DNA of 64,000 bases, from contig OZ007574.1 of assembly GCA_963931925.1 (NCBI GenBank), positions 32,809,961 to 32,873,960 of the forward strand, read 5' to 3'. Shown here piece after piece: positions 1-13,100 of the stretch. Each line of letters opens with the position of its first letter. Positions within the stretch are counted from its first letter, which is position 1. The translations under genes and the position numbers were made by a program. The notes under the pieces are model-generated. The model did no database searches and was not told the DNA's origin. It worked only from the letters and a program-made list of their open reading frames with translations. Source of the DNA: Onchidella celtica (taxonomy: Eukaryota; Mollusca; Gastropoda; Systellommatophora; Onchidiidae).

Positions 1-65
1 TATATATAACTCTGGTATAAATATCTCTTGGTTTCCAGATTGTGCACAAAAATATAACCCGCACT

Positions 66-925
66 TTAGTTACAATGGTAGCTGCAACGGATAATTATGT
101 TCTTTAATTTATTGTCGAAAGTCGTTGCAGACGGTAGTGTTTGAACTTCTGCCAGGAGGTTGTTCCACATCCTGATGACACTAGGGTAAAAAGAATAAAG
201 ATGGCTGTTAACCCGTGAGCTTGGGATGTTATATTTTATATTATTCCTTCTGTTGCCTCTGGTATTAATCGTGAGGTGGTTCAGTGGGATATGGATATTT
301 CCTTCCCTGCCCTTTAAAATATTTTTACTTTGTTTTTTGCTCTCCTCTCTTCTAATGGTGTCCACTCAAGGTCTCTCATCATTTTGTTTACACTACTACT
401 TCTGGTATAGTCATTTGTCACAAAGCGGGCAGCTCTCCTCTGGACCCTTTCCAGTTGGTCTATGTTTATTCGACAGTGGGGGTCCCAGACACTGCAGCCA
501 TACTCTAGGGAGGGCCTCACAAAGGTGTTATAGCATTTTTCTTTTACTTTCCTATCGCAGTTAGAGATGTTCCGTTTCAGAAATGCTAGTATACTGTTTG
601 CTTTGTTACATGTGATATTAATATGTTGGCTCCATGTAAGTTTTCTGTCCAATGTTACACCCAAATATTTAGCCTCATATGTTTCGCTCAATTTTTCGTC
701 GTGTATAAAGTAGTCTGAGGTGATGTTGTGGTTTTTATTTGAAATTCTCAGGACTTGGCATTTATTGGGGTGGAATTCCATACGCCAGTCCCTCTCCCAT
801 TTTTGTAGACTGTCTAGATCTTTCTGTAAAATTTCCGTATCTTCTTTTGAGTTTATTGTTCTATAAAGAAGGCTATCATCAGCAAACAGTCGTAATTTAG
901 TGCCTGGAGAAATCTTACTTCTTGG
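66..925 (-). mobile_element. 5'-truncated CR1-like non-LTR retrotransposon fragment (RT C-terminal half)
   Basis: On the minus strand the reading runs from KISPGTKLRLFADDSLLYR (RT catalytic FADD box, about 870-925) through MEFHPNKCQVLRISNK, AKYLGVTLDRKLTW and RPSLEYGCSVWDP to a typical C-terminal tail (FYPSVIRMWNNLL) ending at a stop at 66. There is a frameshift near 314-365, so it is dead. The 5' end stops near 925-930. The 3' UTR seems to run off the window start. CR1-group placement is from motif style only. Confidence 0.8.
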
Positions 926-930
926 TTATG

Positions 931-1306
931 TCCCATGAATGTATCCACGTAATTTATCGTCAAAGCTTCGACACGTAGCCACAAAGCTTCAGTTGCTTAC
1001 ATATTCACCCTTTACTTCCATTACAGCAAAGATACAACACATAGATACATAGCAAAGATGCTACATATGATCACATTCAGTATGTCGGATAATAGTAAGA
1101 TGATGGTGATAAAAATCACCATTCGCTCAGCTTTACCCATCCCTGCCATGGTGCAAAACTTACCTCGGCAGTAATGTATTCACTATACCATATGATATTT
1201 ATGCCCAAGTTTATCGAGACATTTTTTTTTTCATCAGCTGAGGTCGTGGTGGTTTCAAAAGATATCATCCCTGGTGTACTGAGAACTGCCTCATCTGGCA
1301 TACAAA
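931..1306 (+). promoter_or_regulatory. Region 5' of ZNFX1 copy A
   Basis: It should hold the promoter or 5' UTR of copy A. From about 1160 it aligns loosely with 37780-37954 upstream of copy B, sharing AGGTCGTGGTG and GGTTTCAA. In copy B TTTCAACAG could be an acceptor for a non-coding first exon. No TATA box or other element is clear. Confidence 0.35.
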
Positions 1307-1392
1307 ATGAGTGAATCCATTTCTGATTCAGATTCGGAGGAGGAGTGGAGAGTCATTACTAAATCTGCAAATGAGTCGGCTCAAGGTTCCGG
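1307..1392 (+). CDS. ZNFX1: ZNFX1 copy A exon 1 (28 codons plus 2 nt)
   Basis: ATG with A at -3, then MSESISDSDSEEE and a donor GG|GTAAGT at 1393. It joins in phase to the acceptor at 2047-2048 (TTACAG|AAAC), the split codon GG+A giving Gly. The same peptide start, phase and donor position recur in copy B at 37955-38043, which is the main support. The intron is 656 bp. Confidence 0.8.
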
Positions 1393-4300
1393 GTAAGTTG
1401 AGAAAACTCAACATAGTATTGCATGGCAAAGGAGGTAGTAAGTATGAATGCCCAAGGGAGAAAAGGGGAAGAAAAGGAATTCACTCAATCAGTCATAGTG
1501 AGAAATGTAACTTTAGTGACACTTGCATTCTCAGAATTACACTCACACAGTTTAACTGTTGACAGTGGTATTCAAATGCATTGTTCATATGCAGCGTCTA
1601 TGCCTAGTCTATGCACAGCCATTTTATTCAAATATACACATGTAGTCCTTGTGGCTGTTGTTTTGGTAAATCCTTTGTGGTGAGAGAGATAGCCTTGATG
1701 AATAGTTTTCTGCGACTCACTGCAAACTGTATAATTATCACTGCTGTTGCTGTTGTGGTTATTATTTGTAATTTGTGTCTTATTATGATTTTGTTTACTG
1801 GTAGAACAAAAGTAGAAAGAGTGCGAAAATAATTGACAGGCTAGCCCAGGCAGTTGCGCAGACTGGCAGACAGGCAGATTTATTTCATCTATCCTGAAAT
1901 CTTACTCACATTCACACATCAGAGAATGCAATATGAAAGGAACTTGTCTTGGCATCCAATACCCTTACAGTCTTTTCCCACTCATGTTGAAGTTTTGTAC
2001 ATGTATCCAATTCAATGTATTTCTTTTTCAACGATTTAAAAATTACAGAAACTCATCGCCTCAGAGACAAGTACCACAAATCAAACGTATATCCAATGAA
2101 TGCAGCGAATCGGATTTGAAAAGAGTTGAGCATGAAGGCCAGCACATTCAACCACCTCCCATTCATTTTACAGGCTTTGATCAGACCAGCAGAACTATGG
2201 ATTTTGTTGCAATGACAAGTGGCCCCCAGGCTTATCCACAGCCTCCGCCTGTTTTTCAACCTGGCAATCAGGTAGGTGGTTTTCAACGGTTCTCCAAGGA
2301 GGAGCATTTCCTGCGAACTGGAAAATTTCCCGCCAACTCTGGTGCTCGGCCTAAAATTCCAGGGAACATGAAACCTTCACTTGCAGACACACATGGGAGA
2401 AATCGTCAGCATGGTATTCCTCCATCCAAGGAAAGCTCCAATATGAGATCGGATCAACGGCATAACAAACCTTTAAAATCCACATATCCTCCAGGATTAG
2501 TGACAGTGTCACCGAGGTATAGTAATCCACATAAACTCTTCCCTACACCCCATAGGGATAAAGTTGCATACACATTACCAACAGGACATAGACTATTTTC
2601 AAATATAGAAGGTAATAACCAACAAAGATCATACCATGCAAAAATCCCACCCCCATCACACCAGCAGTCACCCATAGGTGTACGATATGTCCACAGCAAC
2701 GAGCGTGACTTTGAAGTTCTGAATCCTAGGAAACTACAGGAATGGGCAGATCATCCAACCAACATTCTCTTGCTCTTCGACATGAATACTCATACACGAG
2801 GCTTGTGTAGGCTGCTCAAAAGAGATAGACTGACATTTCAAGAAGTCAGTCTGCTTCTCACAATATTCAAAAAAATTCTCAACATTCAACACCAGAAAGG
2901 ATCACTGAATCTTATTATTAGATCTGTGTGTGACACCAAATTTTTTTCCGTCCATCTAAATGCATTTCTGTCCGACCTCCAAGAAAAGAAAGATTTTCCA
3001 AATGCGTACGCATGTCTACAGAGTATTGTTGATCTTACTGAGTTTGTTGCAACAAACATGAAAGAACAAATGAGTATTTGTGCTCGACCCTTACGGACAC
3101 TTTTACAGGTCGGGGAACGACTCAATATTCTCACAAGAGATGACCCCCTCATGTACAGAGCACAACGCCTTCAACAGCATTCAGACTTCGAACAGACAGA
3201 TGATGTGTTTCTCGTTCCAGATAGCGCTGATGTTCTTCCTTATCGGCGGAATAAGTTTATCCCAGCCCCGGATGAAGCAATGCCTCCGGGTGATTTTTCA
3301 AAAATGACTCTTTTCCCTGACACAGAAGAATTGGATACATCAGTGGAGCCCTTTCTTAGAGCCAACAAAACTAGAGGAGCTTATAAAGATCTCCAGCACT
3401 ACCTTGACATCCATGCTAGACTCATGAAAGAGGATTATTTATCTCCAATAAGGACCGGCTTGCAAGATTTCAAAAAGGCATTTGAACAAAACAAGCAGCC
3501 AAAAGAACACGACTTAAGGTTTTACTACAATGTTCAAATTGTGAAAATTTCAGAGTCTGATCAGGGTATATCCCATCTCATCACATTTGACAAAACTCCC
3601 TTTGAAAACATCGAATGGAAATATTCTAAGAGGTTAATGTTTGGCTCACTTCTAGTTTTCTCCAAAGATAATTTCGAAACCACAATTTTTGCGACAGTTG
3701 CCAACAGAGATGAGGCAAAGCTCCGGCGAGGAGTTCTAGAGGTTGTCTTTCAAAACAACCTTGAAGAAGTATTTACTTCATCTGAATGGGACATCTTTAT
3801 CATGGCTGAAACCACAGCATATTTTGAATCATACAGACATGTTTTGGAAGGACTACAAGAAATGAGAAATATGCCTCTTGAGAGGTACATAATTTCATGC
3901 ATGAAAGAACTGTACTGTCCACATTACCTGCAGCATGATGCCTGCTATGACATCGCCTCTATTATAGACGGGGTGTACGATACATACTCTATTTCTATCC
4001 TTGATGATAGCGACTGGCCTAACGCCAGTTCAACTCTGATGAATGATACCCAACTCAAGGCACTGAAATTGGCACTGACTAAAGAAATGACTGTCATTCA
4101 GGGGCCACCCGGCACTGGGAAAACCTATGTAGGATTGAAAATTATGAGGATCCTATTAGACAACAAAATAACCCAGCAGCCTCGAGGGAGAAGTCCGATT
4201 CTTGTGGTTTGCTTCACAAACCATGCCCTTGATCAGTTTCTAGAAGGTGTTTTGGATTTCTGTCCTGATGGAATCATCCGCGTGGGTGGCAGAAGTTCCA

Positions 4301-7300
4301 GTGAACACCTTGCAAATTTCAACTTGAAAGAGCTCCGAAAAAAAAACAAACAGTCTGGAAAATTACAAAGGAACCTGGACAATTGCAGGCGAATGTTGAG
4401 GGGTATAAATAAGAAAATTAACCGATTTTGGCAAGAATCATTGAGGCTTGAAAGCACGATAATGAATATTCATGATTTATCTGAAGAGATGGGTGAGCTC
4501 CATGCCAGCTCCCTGGCAGATTCCAGGAGAAACGAATCATTAAATCTACATATAATGAGCTCCTGGTTGAAAGCTTCAAATGTCAACGTCGACAATCATT
4601 TGAAGAAATGTGCCAAGAGACATTTAGCAACAGTGATTGCCAAAGGACAAGAAACACTGAGCGATGTGAATCTTAGAGACAAGGTGTCTGTAAGCAAAAC
4701 TGATTTCCATACCCGTGTAAGAATATATTGCTGTTGGCTTGAATTTTATAAGAAAAAAATTGAGGAGTCACTAGAGCTTCTCTTTATCAGCAATTACCGT
4801 GACAAGGAAAGAAAGATTGAGCAGCATCTGTATGACCAAAACCAAGCTGAAAGTTGCATTTTACCAGATGCAAAGTTAAAACCTTTCATGAGTGATAATG
4901 TGTACGAACTTATAAAAGAATGCGCTGAATTGGAAAACAAAATTATCGAAAATGAGGATTATTTCATCCAGCACTGGCTTTTGGGAAAACTGACAAGGGC
5001 TCATGAATTGTTAGATGCAATTGAGAAGCTAACTGAGACCAGGACAGATACACAAACCAAAATTGGAAGAGGAAGACCTAAGGTTGCAACAGAAGTGGAT
5101 GAGTATGAAGATCGCTGGGTTATTGATGACAGTGAGGATGATGATGACAACTCGGACAGTGATGAGTCCACAGATCAAAGCTCTAATGATGAGCAGAATG
5201 AGATTGATGATGTGGATGATGTTGATGATGGGGGTATCATCAAGATCAACGACATCAAAGATATCCAGGAAGATTTTCAGCAATTTTCAAATAAGGACGT
5301 AGTAATGCTACAAAGGGCAAAGTTGCTGGGCGTTGATTTGTCAGAACCACAAGAGGAAAACCCAGAGTGGAAAACTGCTGGCACGATGTCTCATGCAAAA
5401 GTCTTCAAGCTCTACCGTGACACTAAGCCCTTCACAGCTGAGGAGGCATCTCAGATTCAAGACCTGTGGAGTCTTAAGCTGCCTGAACGCTACAAGCTCT
5501 ACAAGTACTGGGTACAAGAAAGGAAAAAGAAACTTACCCATAGACTGATTGATCTTACTACAGAATACAAGCACATTTTGCAACACCATAGGGAAGTGCG
5601 ATCAATGAGAGACATCAATATCTTGAAAAAGGCACGAGTGATTGGGATGACGACCACAGGAGCTGCACGACTGAGATCTGTTCTCCAGGAAGTGGGATGC
5701 CGCATCATTGTAGTGGAAGAAGCTGCAGAAGTTTTGGAGGCTCACATTGTCACTACCCTGAACAAAAACTGCCAACATCTCATCTTGATCGGTGACCACC
5801 AGCAGTTGCGTCCAAACCCGACGGTTTACAAACTGGCTGTTGATTATGACTTAGAGATCTCACTTTTTGAACGCTTGGTCAGGAATAATGTGCCTCATGT
5901 GACATTGAATGAACAACATAGAATGAGGCCAGAAATCTCAATATATCTCCAGTATATCTATCCATCACTGCAAGATCATTTCTCAGTGATGTCTTATGAA
6001 GATATCCGGGGTGTCTGTTCTAATGTCTTTTTCCTACATCACACATATGAAGAGAGTGATGTCAATGACACCACAAGCAGAGCCAATATTCATGAAGCTA
6101 GATTTCTTGTCAAGCTTTGCAAGTATTTCCTTCAGCATGGTTACCAGGGAAAGCAAATAACAATATTGGCTGCATACAGTGGACAGGTGGGAGCAATCAG
6201 GAATGAGATGGCAGTCGAGGAAGACGTCTACCAGTTTGTGAGAGTCACCTCAGTTGACAATTACCAGGGAGAAGAAAGTGACATTGTGCTGCTCTCTCTC
6301 GTTAGGAGCAACAAAGACAACCATGTTGGCTTCTTGAAATCAGACAATAGAGTGTGTGTGGCACTGTCAAGGGCAAAGAAAGGTTTATTTGTAATGGGTA
6401 ATTTTCAACTTCTGGCCACGAAGAGTGAATTGTGGAGGGCAATTATTACCACTGCTCAAGAAAACCATGTCAGTGGAACATTCATGAAATTGGTATGTGT
6501 TAACCATGCCAATCATGTGACATATGTGACTAATCCAGAAGATTTTCAAAAGGAAGTTCCCGAGGGAGGCTGCAATCGACCTTGTGCTGCACCTCTGCAC
6601 TGTGGCCATATCTGTGTCCGAATGTGTCACGCCACTGATCGATTTCATGAGGACACAAAGTGTGAACAACCATGTCGAAAGGTGTGCCCTCAAGGGCATC
6701 CGTGCCAGAAAGAGTGCTATCAAGAATGTGGCAACTGCATTGTTCTGGTCCGGAAAACAGTTCCCATTTGTGGCCATGTAGACCTCGTCCCTTGTTATCT
6801 GGATGCAGATGAGTTTACCTGTTCACAGAATTGTGAGGACACACTTCCTTGTGGTCACCAGTGTCGAGGACAGTGTGGTGTCTGCAGAGATGAGGAGAGA
6901 CATCACCCATGTCTTGAAGAAGTCGAAAAGTCTTGGCCATGTGGACACATAAACACTGTAAAATGCCACATAGATGTGACTTTAGAGCCTTGTCCAACAG
7001 CATGCAAAGAGCGGCTTGAATGTGGCCATACTTGTAAGGGAAAGTGTGGTACTTGTTTGTCGGGGCGGGTCCACATTGCTTGCAAAGAGAAATGCAAAAA
7101 TCCCCTTCCCTGTGGACATCCGTGCCAAGGTCCTTGTGGTTGCTTGTGTGTCCCATGTGGACTTAGGTGTCCAATGTGGTGTAGGCACGGACCATGCAAC
7201 AAACAGACATGTGGTGAGCTGTGTGACGTGTGCATGGAAAATTGTGCCTTGGTTTGTTCACATAAATCCTGCCAAGCACGTTGTCTTGACGAGTGTTTGG

Positions 7301-10135
7301 AGGCACCTTGTAGCAAACGATGTGGTAAAGCAGTGCCCAAATGTGGACACACATGTTGGTCTTTATGTGGAGAGCAGCATGTGTGTTATCGATGTGAAAA
7401 GGACAATTTCTCTCTCATCGACACTACCAGCAAGAGGAAGCCACAATACATAGTTGCTCACGACAAACGAGAGAGGGCTAAAAAATTTGACATAACCAAA
7501 GACACCATTTTGATGAAAATTCCCAAGTGTGGGCACATATTTACCCTTACTCAGCTGGACAGTCATGTAAAAATGGTTGACAATTCTACAACAAGTTATA
7601 TTCGATGCCCAACGTGTTCTGCCCCAATTCAGGGCATCAGCCGATATGACACTGACAACAAGCGACGGGCGGAACGGCGAGAAAACCGGAAAGAAAACCT
7701 CATAAAATGTGCAGGTGTTCCTGATGAAAAAATAAACACATTGTTAGCATCTAAGGAATTGTTGCATGGTTTCTGCCAAGTTGATGAAGGAGAGTTTCTG
7801 TCAAACAAACCGGGCTTAATAGATTCCAACCATGCCTTGGCCTTGACAATGCAAATACGATTTGCGTATTGTCTGGAGAAAATTTATGACATTCACTGTG
7901 ATTTGAATACTGATACCGAAGATCTAAAGATTAGGAGGCAAAAACCAGCGATCAAGTCTATCCAGAGGAGCATGCCCGCCCAACTGGAGAAGGAATGGAA
8001 CTTGGAACTTCAACGTCTCTTGCTGTTGGAACAGATCGTCATCCTGGGCCGTCTGATCAAGGAAGCCAACTGCACACTGTCAGATGAGGTCAAGTCCAGC
8101 TGCCGTGCCATTTTAAAGGATGGCAAACAAAAACTGACTAGTGAACTTAAAACCAAAGCTGAGTCGACGATAAAGAGCATGTACGATGTGTTTGCCACTG
8201 CAGAACACCGGCCAGAGAAAGCTGAAGATCTGAAACACAGAGTGAGTGCCATTGAAAGGATACTATCACAGCCAAATACAAAGGTGAGCAAGTAAATAAT
8301 ATATTGTCATGTGCAGCATTCTGCAACAAATACAACAATTAACAATTTACGACAAAGACAGCAAATGTTAACAGTTTACCACAGTTGACAGTTTACAACG
8401 AAGCGCAACACCAAATACAAAAACAGTCAACAGTTTACAACAACCACAACAATGGTTAACAGTTTACAACAAACACAACAACACAACAACAGTTCACAAC
8501 AAATATCACAACTGTTAATAATTTACAACAAATACAGCAACAGTTTACAACAAAGACAGCAATAGTTAACAGTTTACAAGAGAGACAGCAACAGTTTAAA
8601 ACAAATACAGTTGCAGTTTACAGTGACAGTTATCAGTTTACGACAAATACAGCAACAGTTAACAGCTAGTTTACAACAACACAGCGACAGCTAACAGTTT
8701 ACAACAAATCAGCAACAGGTAACAGTTTACAACAAATACGGCAACAGCGAACAGTTTACAACAAATTCAGCAACAGTTAACACTTTGCAGTAAAATACAA
8801 CAAGAGTTAATGGTTTACAACAAATACAGGAACAGTTGATAGTTTACAGTAAATATAATAACAGTTTACAACAAATGCAGCATCATTAGCAGTACAACAA
8901 ACACTATTATTCTGTGAGTGCTGGATACTGTGGCGCAGTAACACAAGTGAAATCCATGATATTTACTTAACATATTGAAAAAAAAAAGGGGGTGGGGGGG
9001 GGGGGGGTCGGTAGGGAGAAGAAGATTATTGAGATGGGTCAAATAATTCAGTTTTGCCATTTCTTTTACATGAATAAACATATCACAAGCAGGTTTATTG
9101 TGAAGACAAAGGGGCCGAAGGACTTATTTGGTTATTGTAATGTCAAAGACTGGGGAGAGTTTAGACACCTTGATAATGTCAAGACCTGCCCAATTTTCTT
9201 TTAGAAGAGAAAAGAGCTTTGCCCCATGTTAAAAGAAAAAAGATTTTATTCAATAATAGATCTTGACAAATAAGATACATGTATAAAATAACCACATAAA
9301 TGTGTAAACTAATGTGATATTGAAATATAAATTTGAAGGAACATAAAATAAAAAGCATGTATGTAAATTTAGATGAATGTATAAATGGCAGGTATACATT
9401 TTTGATTGCTCTGCTTAATCATTCTGTCTGGTCTTTGAGATTAGGTATTTCTCTAATTTGTCATCTTTATCACTGCAGTATTGTTAATGTTTATGTTAGC
9501 AGATGCAGCTGCAACTGTTTTAATTACCACAGCCATCATCTTGTTAAATATTATACTTTTCTTATAATTATAGATATTTTTATTCACACTGCAATGATGA
9601 AACATTTGCTACAACAGCGTTATTTTCTCCTTTACTGTTGAACCATGATGTTTCACCATCCAACTGAGTGTCTTCTCATAATTTTTATTCTCTCTTCCTC
9701 TTATCACTTTGTTCTCTGAGTTCTTACTCATCGTGCTTCTTTAAGAAAGAAAGAAAACAATGCTGAGTCAGGTCTGTTTTCTCCCATTTTTGTAGACTGT
9801 GGAGTTAAATTTGAACTTGTGCACTAGTGAGACCCCTGTAGGGCTTCGGTAATATCTTTGTTTATCTCTTTGTTTGTTTGTTCCGGTGCCCCACTGTACC
9901 TATTTGTACTGTGATCCTTCATCACTTAATATTGTAGTGCTCAACAAAGTAGAGGTTATTGGGACCGTAAGACCAACACGGACTCTGCCTTTCTTCTACT
10001 TTTCTTGTGCCATTTTAATCAACACTGTGTGCACAAAAATGGAGAACGGTCAGACCAGAACTAACCACAGCATTTTATTTTTGTCTTATCATTTTTTTTC
10101 AGGATCTCAGTAGCATTCTTGGCAAGACAAAGTAG
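1307..10135 (+). CDS. ZNFX1: ZNFX1-like helicase/zinc-finger protein, tandem copy A (3 exons: 1307-1392, 2049-8283, 10103-10135)
   Basis: Spliced frame of 2117 codons. Seen in order: acidic Ser/Asp/Glu start; a Pro/His/Gln-rich disordered region to about residue 255; a helical ZNFX1 N-terminal region from about 265; Walker A GPPGTGKT at 714-721; an acidic linker at about 1050-1090; Walker B-like VEEAAE near 1252; GDHQQLRP near 1277; the late SF1 motif ALSRAKKG near 1467; a Cys/His NFX1-type zinc-finger array at about 1532-1812; a further CGH...CPTC finger near residue 1850; and a helical C-terminus. This is the architecture of ZNFX1 (human about 1918 aa), an Upf1-like SF1 RNA helicase. Vertebrate ZNFX1 is known as an antiviral dsRNA sensor and nematode ZNFX-1 acts in small-RNA inheritance; a similar role here is inference. 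The long exon is open further upstream to 1933, but exon 1, the acceptor at 2047-2048 and the copy B parallel favour the spliced start. Confidence 0.93.
8284..10102 (+). other. Intron 2 of ZNFX1 copy A
   Basis: GTGAGC donor and TTTTCAG acceptor. It holds an AC-rich minisatellite (8330-8895) and a poly-G tract near 8990-9007. The rest is AT-rich without coding potential and is colinear with the copy B intron 45341-47409. Confidence 0.75.
8330..8895. repeat. Degenerate minisatellite in intron 2 of copy A
   Basis: Many imperfect units, about 27-33 bp apart, around the core AACAGTTTACAACAAATACAG. The same array, in a different copy number and order, lies in copy B at 45425-45835, so it predates the duplication. 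Confidence 0.8.
10103..10135 (+). CDS. ZNFX1: ZNFX1 copy A terminal exon (10 codons plus TAG)
   Basis: A polypyrimidine tract ending TTTTTTTTCAG is followed by codons for DLSSILGKTK and TAG. It is in phase 0 with the donor AAG|GTGAGC at 8283/8284. Copy B has the same ten residues at 47410-47442, ending in TGA. Reading through the donor would instead end the protein at VSK in copy A and add 34 unrelated residues in copy B, so the spliced ends are preferred. Confidence 0.8.
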   Translation, partial: DLSSILGKTK

Positions 10136-13100
10136 TTTACATGGCTCAACTGAGTGGAAGATCCCAATAACTTGTGGCCACTGTATACAGACTTGTGATA
10201 CAAGACCCTTTTAATACAACTGAAGAAGGCCTTATTTTGATTACCAGCTTACTAAGCACATGGATATTTATTTTATTTTATTTTATTTTTTTTGCAAAAC
10301 TTTTATGAGATGGAATGTAATAACAGATGATAACGTTCTTATTTTATGACATTATTCATTATGTCTGTTTTGTGTTTTTACAGGAAATGTTTTGTAAAAT
10401 TATATAATCATGAATGTATTCAAAGCATTTTTGTTAAATGTTGTTGATGTTTATTTTGTGATTTTCACAGTATTTTTTGGATTAGACCTTTGTCAGTTTG
10501 CTTGCAATGATTGTTTTATGTAGAGTTGTAATCACTGCAGAATTTATGTGAGTTATCTTGGCAGAATAATGTTACATAATGCTGTGTGACATTCATCATC
10601 ATCATTGCCTTTCTCACCCTGGATCAGGGTATAGGCCACCAACAAACACCTTCCATCCCTCTCTATCATGGGCCAGCCTCTTTACATTATTCCAAGTCTT
10701 TCCGCTTCGTTGCACATCATCCTTCATTGAATCTACAGGTGCAGATGCTCCCCCTTCTCCCAAGATAAAAGACTGATTTGAAGTATTTGCTTGTGTTTCT
10801 GTAACTGATTTATTTTTACAGGGTGGGTAGTTGGCCCACCGCCAACTGGCTCTTCTCGGGAGACCAGGACCTTTGCACCTTTAGTCGCCTCTTACGACAC
10901 GCAGTATCACGTCAGATGTATTCTCTGCTGTCCCTCTTCTACAAGAGAGCCCCGCATCTGCACGGGCGGCTGTGTGACATTGACAGCATAATAAATGTGC
11001 GTTGGTGAAACATTTGCTTTCTGGAAAGAATATTGAGACACAAAATTTTTTTAACCCTTTTTCTAAATTATAAACAAATATTAATAGACTGAATTGTCAG
11101 TTATGTGTTTTGACATCTGCTGTACTATATTGGGATAAGAAGCAAAGATTTTGTTCCTGTAGAGACAAAAGCTGTGCAGAGAGAAAACTCTTTATGGAAC
11201 CCTGTGTGCACTGCTGTCCCTCTTTTTTTTTTCAATTTTTATTTTCTTCTATTTCATTTTTAGTAATTTTAGTTATGTGGAAAAGTCAACATAATACGTG
11301 CTGATTGATGTGTTGTACAAGGCTTATAAGGATTAATTATAACTTAGACATTAATAAAATCATGATTGTCACTGTATAAAGCCTAGGTGAAATAGATAAC
11401 TACATAAAATGTGAAAACTTCAATTGCTTTTGCAAGTGTATAAATACACAAATATCATTTCCATTCACATGTATTGCTTTGATTTAAGAGCACTGAAACA
11501 ATAAAATTTACCTCACATTTATAATAAGTTTGAATAAGATTATATACCATTTCCCCTTGAATGTACATGTAGGCCTATATGAATTCCAGTCGGTCTGACT
11601 TTTTTAAAACCAGTCTGAATGTTAGGTACCGTTACACAGAAGATAATTATTTGTGTTTCAAAGCTTCTCCCATTTGAAATGGTTGAGAAAAATTGGGAAC
11701 ATGTTGTTTTTCCTCTTAGTATCATGAAAAGAGAATTTCACATTTGTTTTTGTAAACATGTGTAAAAGTGTAATACATGTATTATGCTAGGGTGTTTATT
11801 ACTATGCTTGTGGCCGGAGCATCACAATAAGAAGGCATTTTAGATTTTCTAGTACATAAAAATATATAATTTTGTATGTCATAAACTGTGCTAGCTTTGA
11901 ATCACCCACATGTTACACTGAAATATTGCTTGTCGTCTTCAATTTGATTTGAATGTGGGTGCTGCAAGGAAAATGAATTTGTGGTATAGTGGTATGCTAT
12001 GGCACTGGTGCAGTGAGTACACCTTGTCTTGTTACATTTGGTTGAACAATGCAAGGAATGAGTCACTTGGGTTGTATGAGAATGAGAGGTGTTTTTTCAA
12101 TGATCCAAAGATAATTTATAGTTTTTACTTTCTTTTATTGAGTGGTATAAGAAATAATTACTTGTATAAAAGGTGTTTAATCTACAGAGTAATCATCATT
12201 TCTTATCGTTTCATTACGTTGAGCATTGTTAGAGGTCAATCACATATTGTATGGTGGATGTTTGTTCTATGACACAGTGATGATTACTTGTCATACTTTA
12301 CTGTGTTGAGAGGTGCTTATACAATAACGCAATGATAATCTCTTTTAATATGATTCATTTTGTTGAGCATGGCAAGAAGTGAATTGTTTGTATGATAGGT
12401 GTTTGTTCTATGATGCACAGATAATTTCATGTCATGTTTCATTGTACTAAACACACTAAAGAGCTAAATTAGTTATGCGAGAAACAGGGTGATTTTATTG
12501 CATATTTCATTGTATTTCATATTGACCGTTATATGAAATGAAGAACTTGTTCAGGAGGTGTTTATTTTATAATATGATGATTCATTTTACCCATCTTCTA
12601 TTTAAATGATATAGGAGATGAATTACCTGTATGAAAGATGTCTATTATATGACACAATGATGATGACTTCTCAACTTTCCTTTGGTTGGACATTATAAGA
12701 TTTTGTTTGTACAAGTACATGTAATGTTTGTTGTTGTTGTTTTTATGAAAGCATTAATTGAGAAGTTCTTGTAAGAGTTTTATTTTCTTGAGTATGATAC
12801 TGATAAGAACCACTGAGAAGAAATCTTATTTCAGGAAGCAATAGCCAAATCTCATCACGCTTCATATTTTTTCACTTGTTTTGGGATGGTAAAAGGTGAG
12901 TAACTGATGTGATTATTCAATTATACAAGCATCTTTTTCTTATGTGTATGCAGTATACACATATCTATACATTTTTTACCTATTTTATGGTTGCGTTTAG
13001 ATATGAGATAGATCATCTATTTTAAGAATATTAACTTGTGGTCGGCTGTGAAAATTGCATGAAATGCGTTGCCCTCAACACTATAAAGATCTTATCTCAT

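Noticed and set aside
1933..2048. N-terminal extension of the long ZNFX1 frame from an ATG at 1933
   Set aside because: It precedes a good acceptor (TTACAG), has no counterpart in copy B, and exon 1 at 1307 joins in phase in both copies.
5029..5302. Antisense and out-of-frame open frames over the ZNFX1 acidic linker
   Set aside because: Shadows of GAT/GAC repeats in the coding strand.
6815..7453. Long alternate-frame and antisense open frames over the zinc-finger arrays (also 43872-44510)
   Set aside because: They arise from the Cys/Gly-rich codon bias of the true frame.
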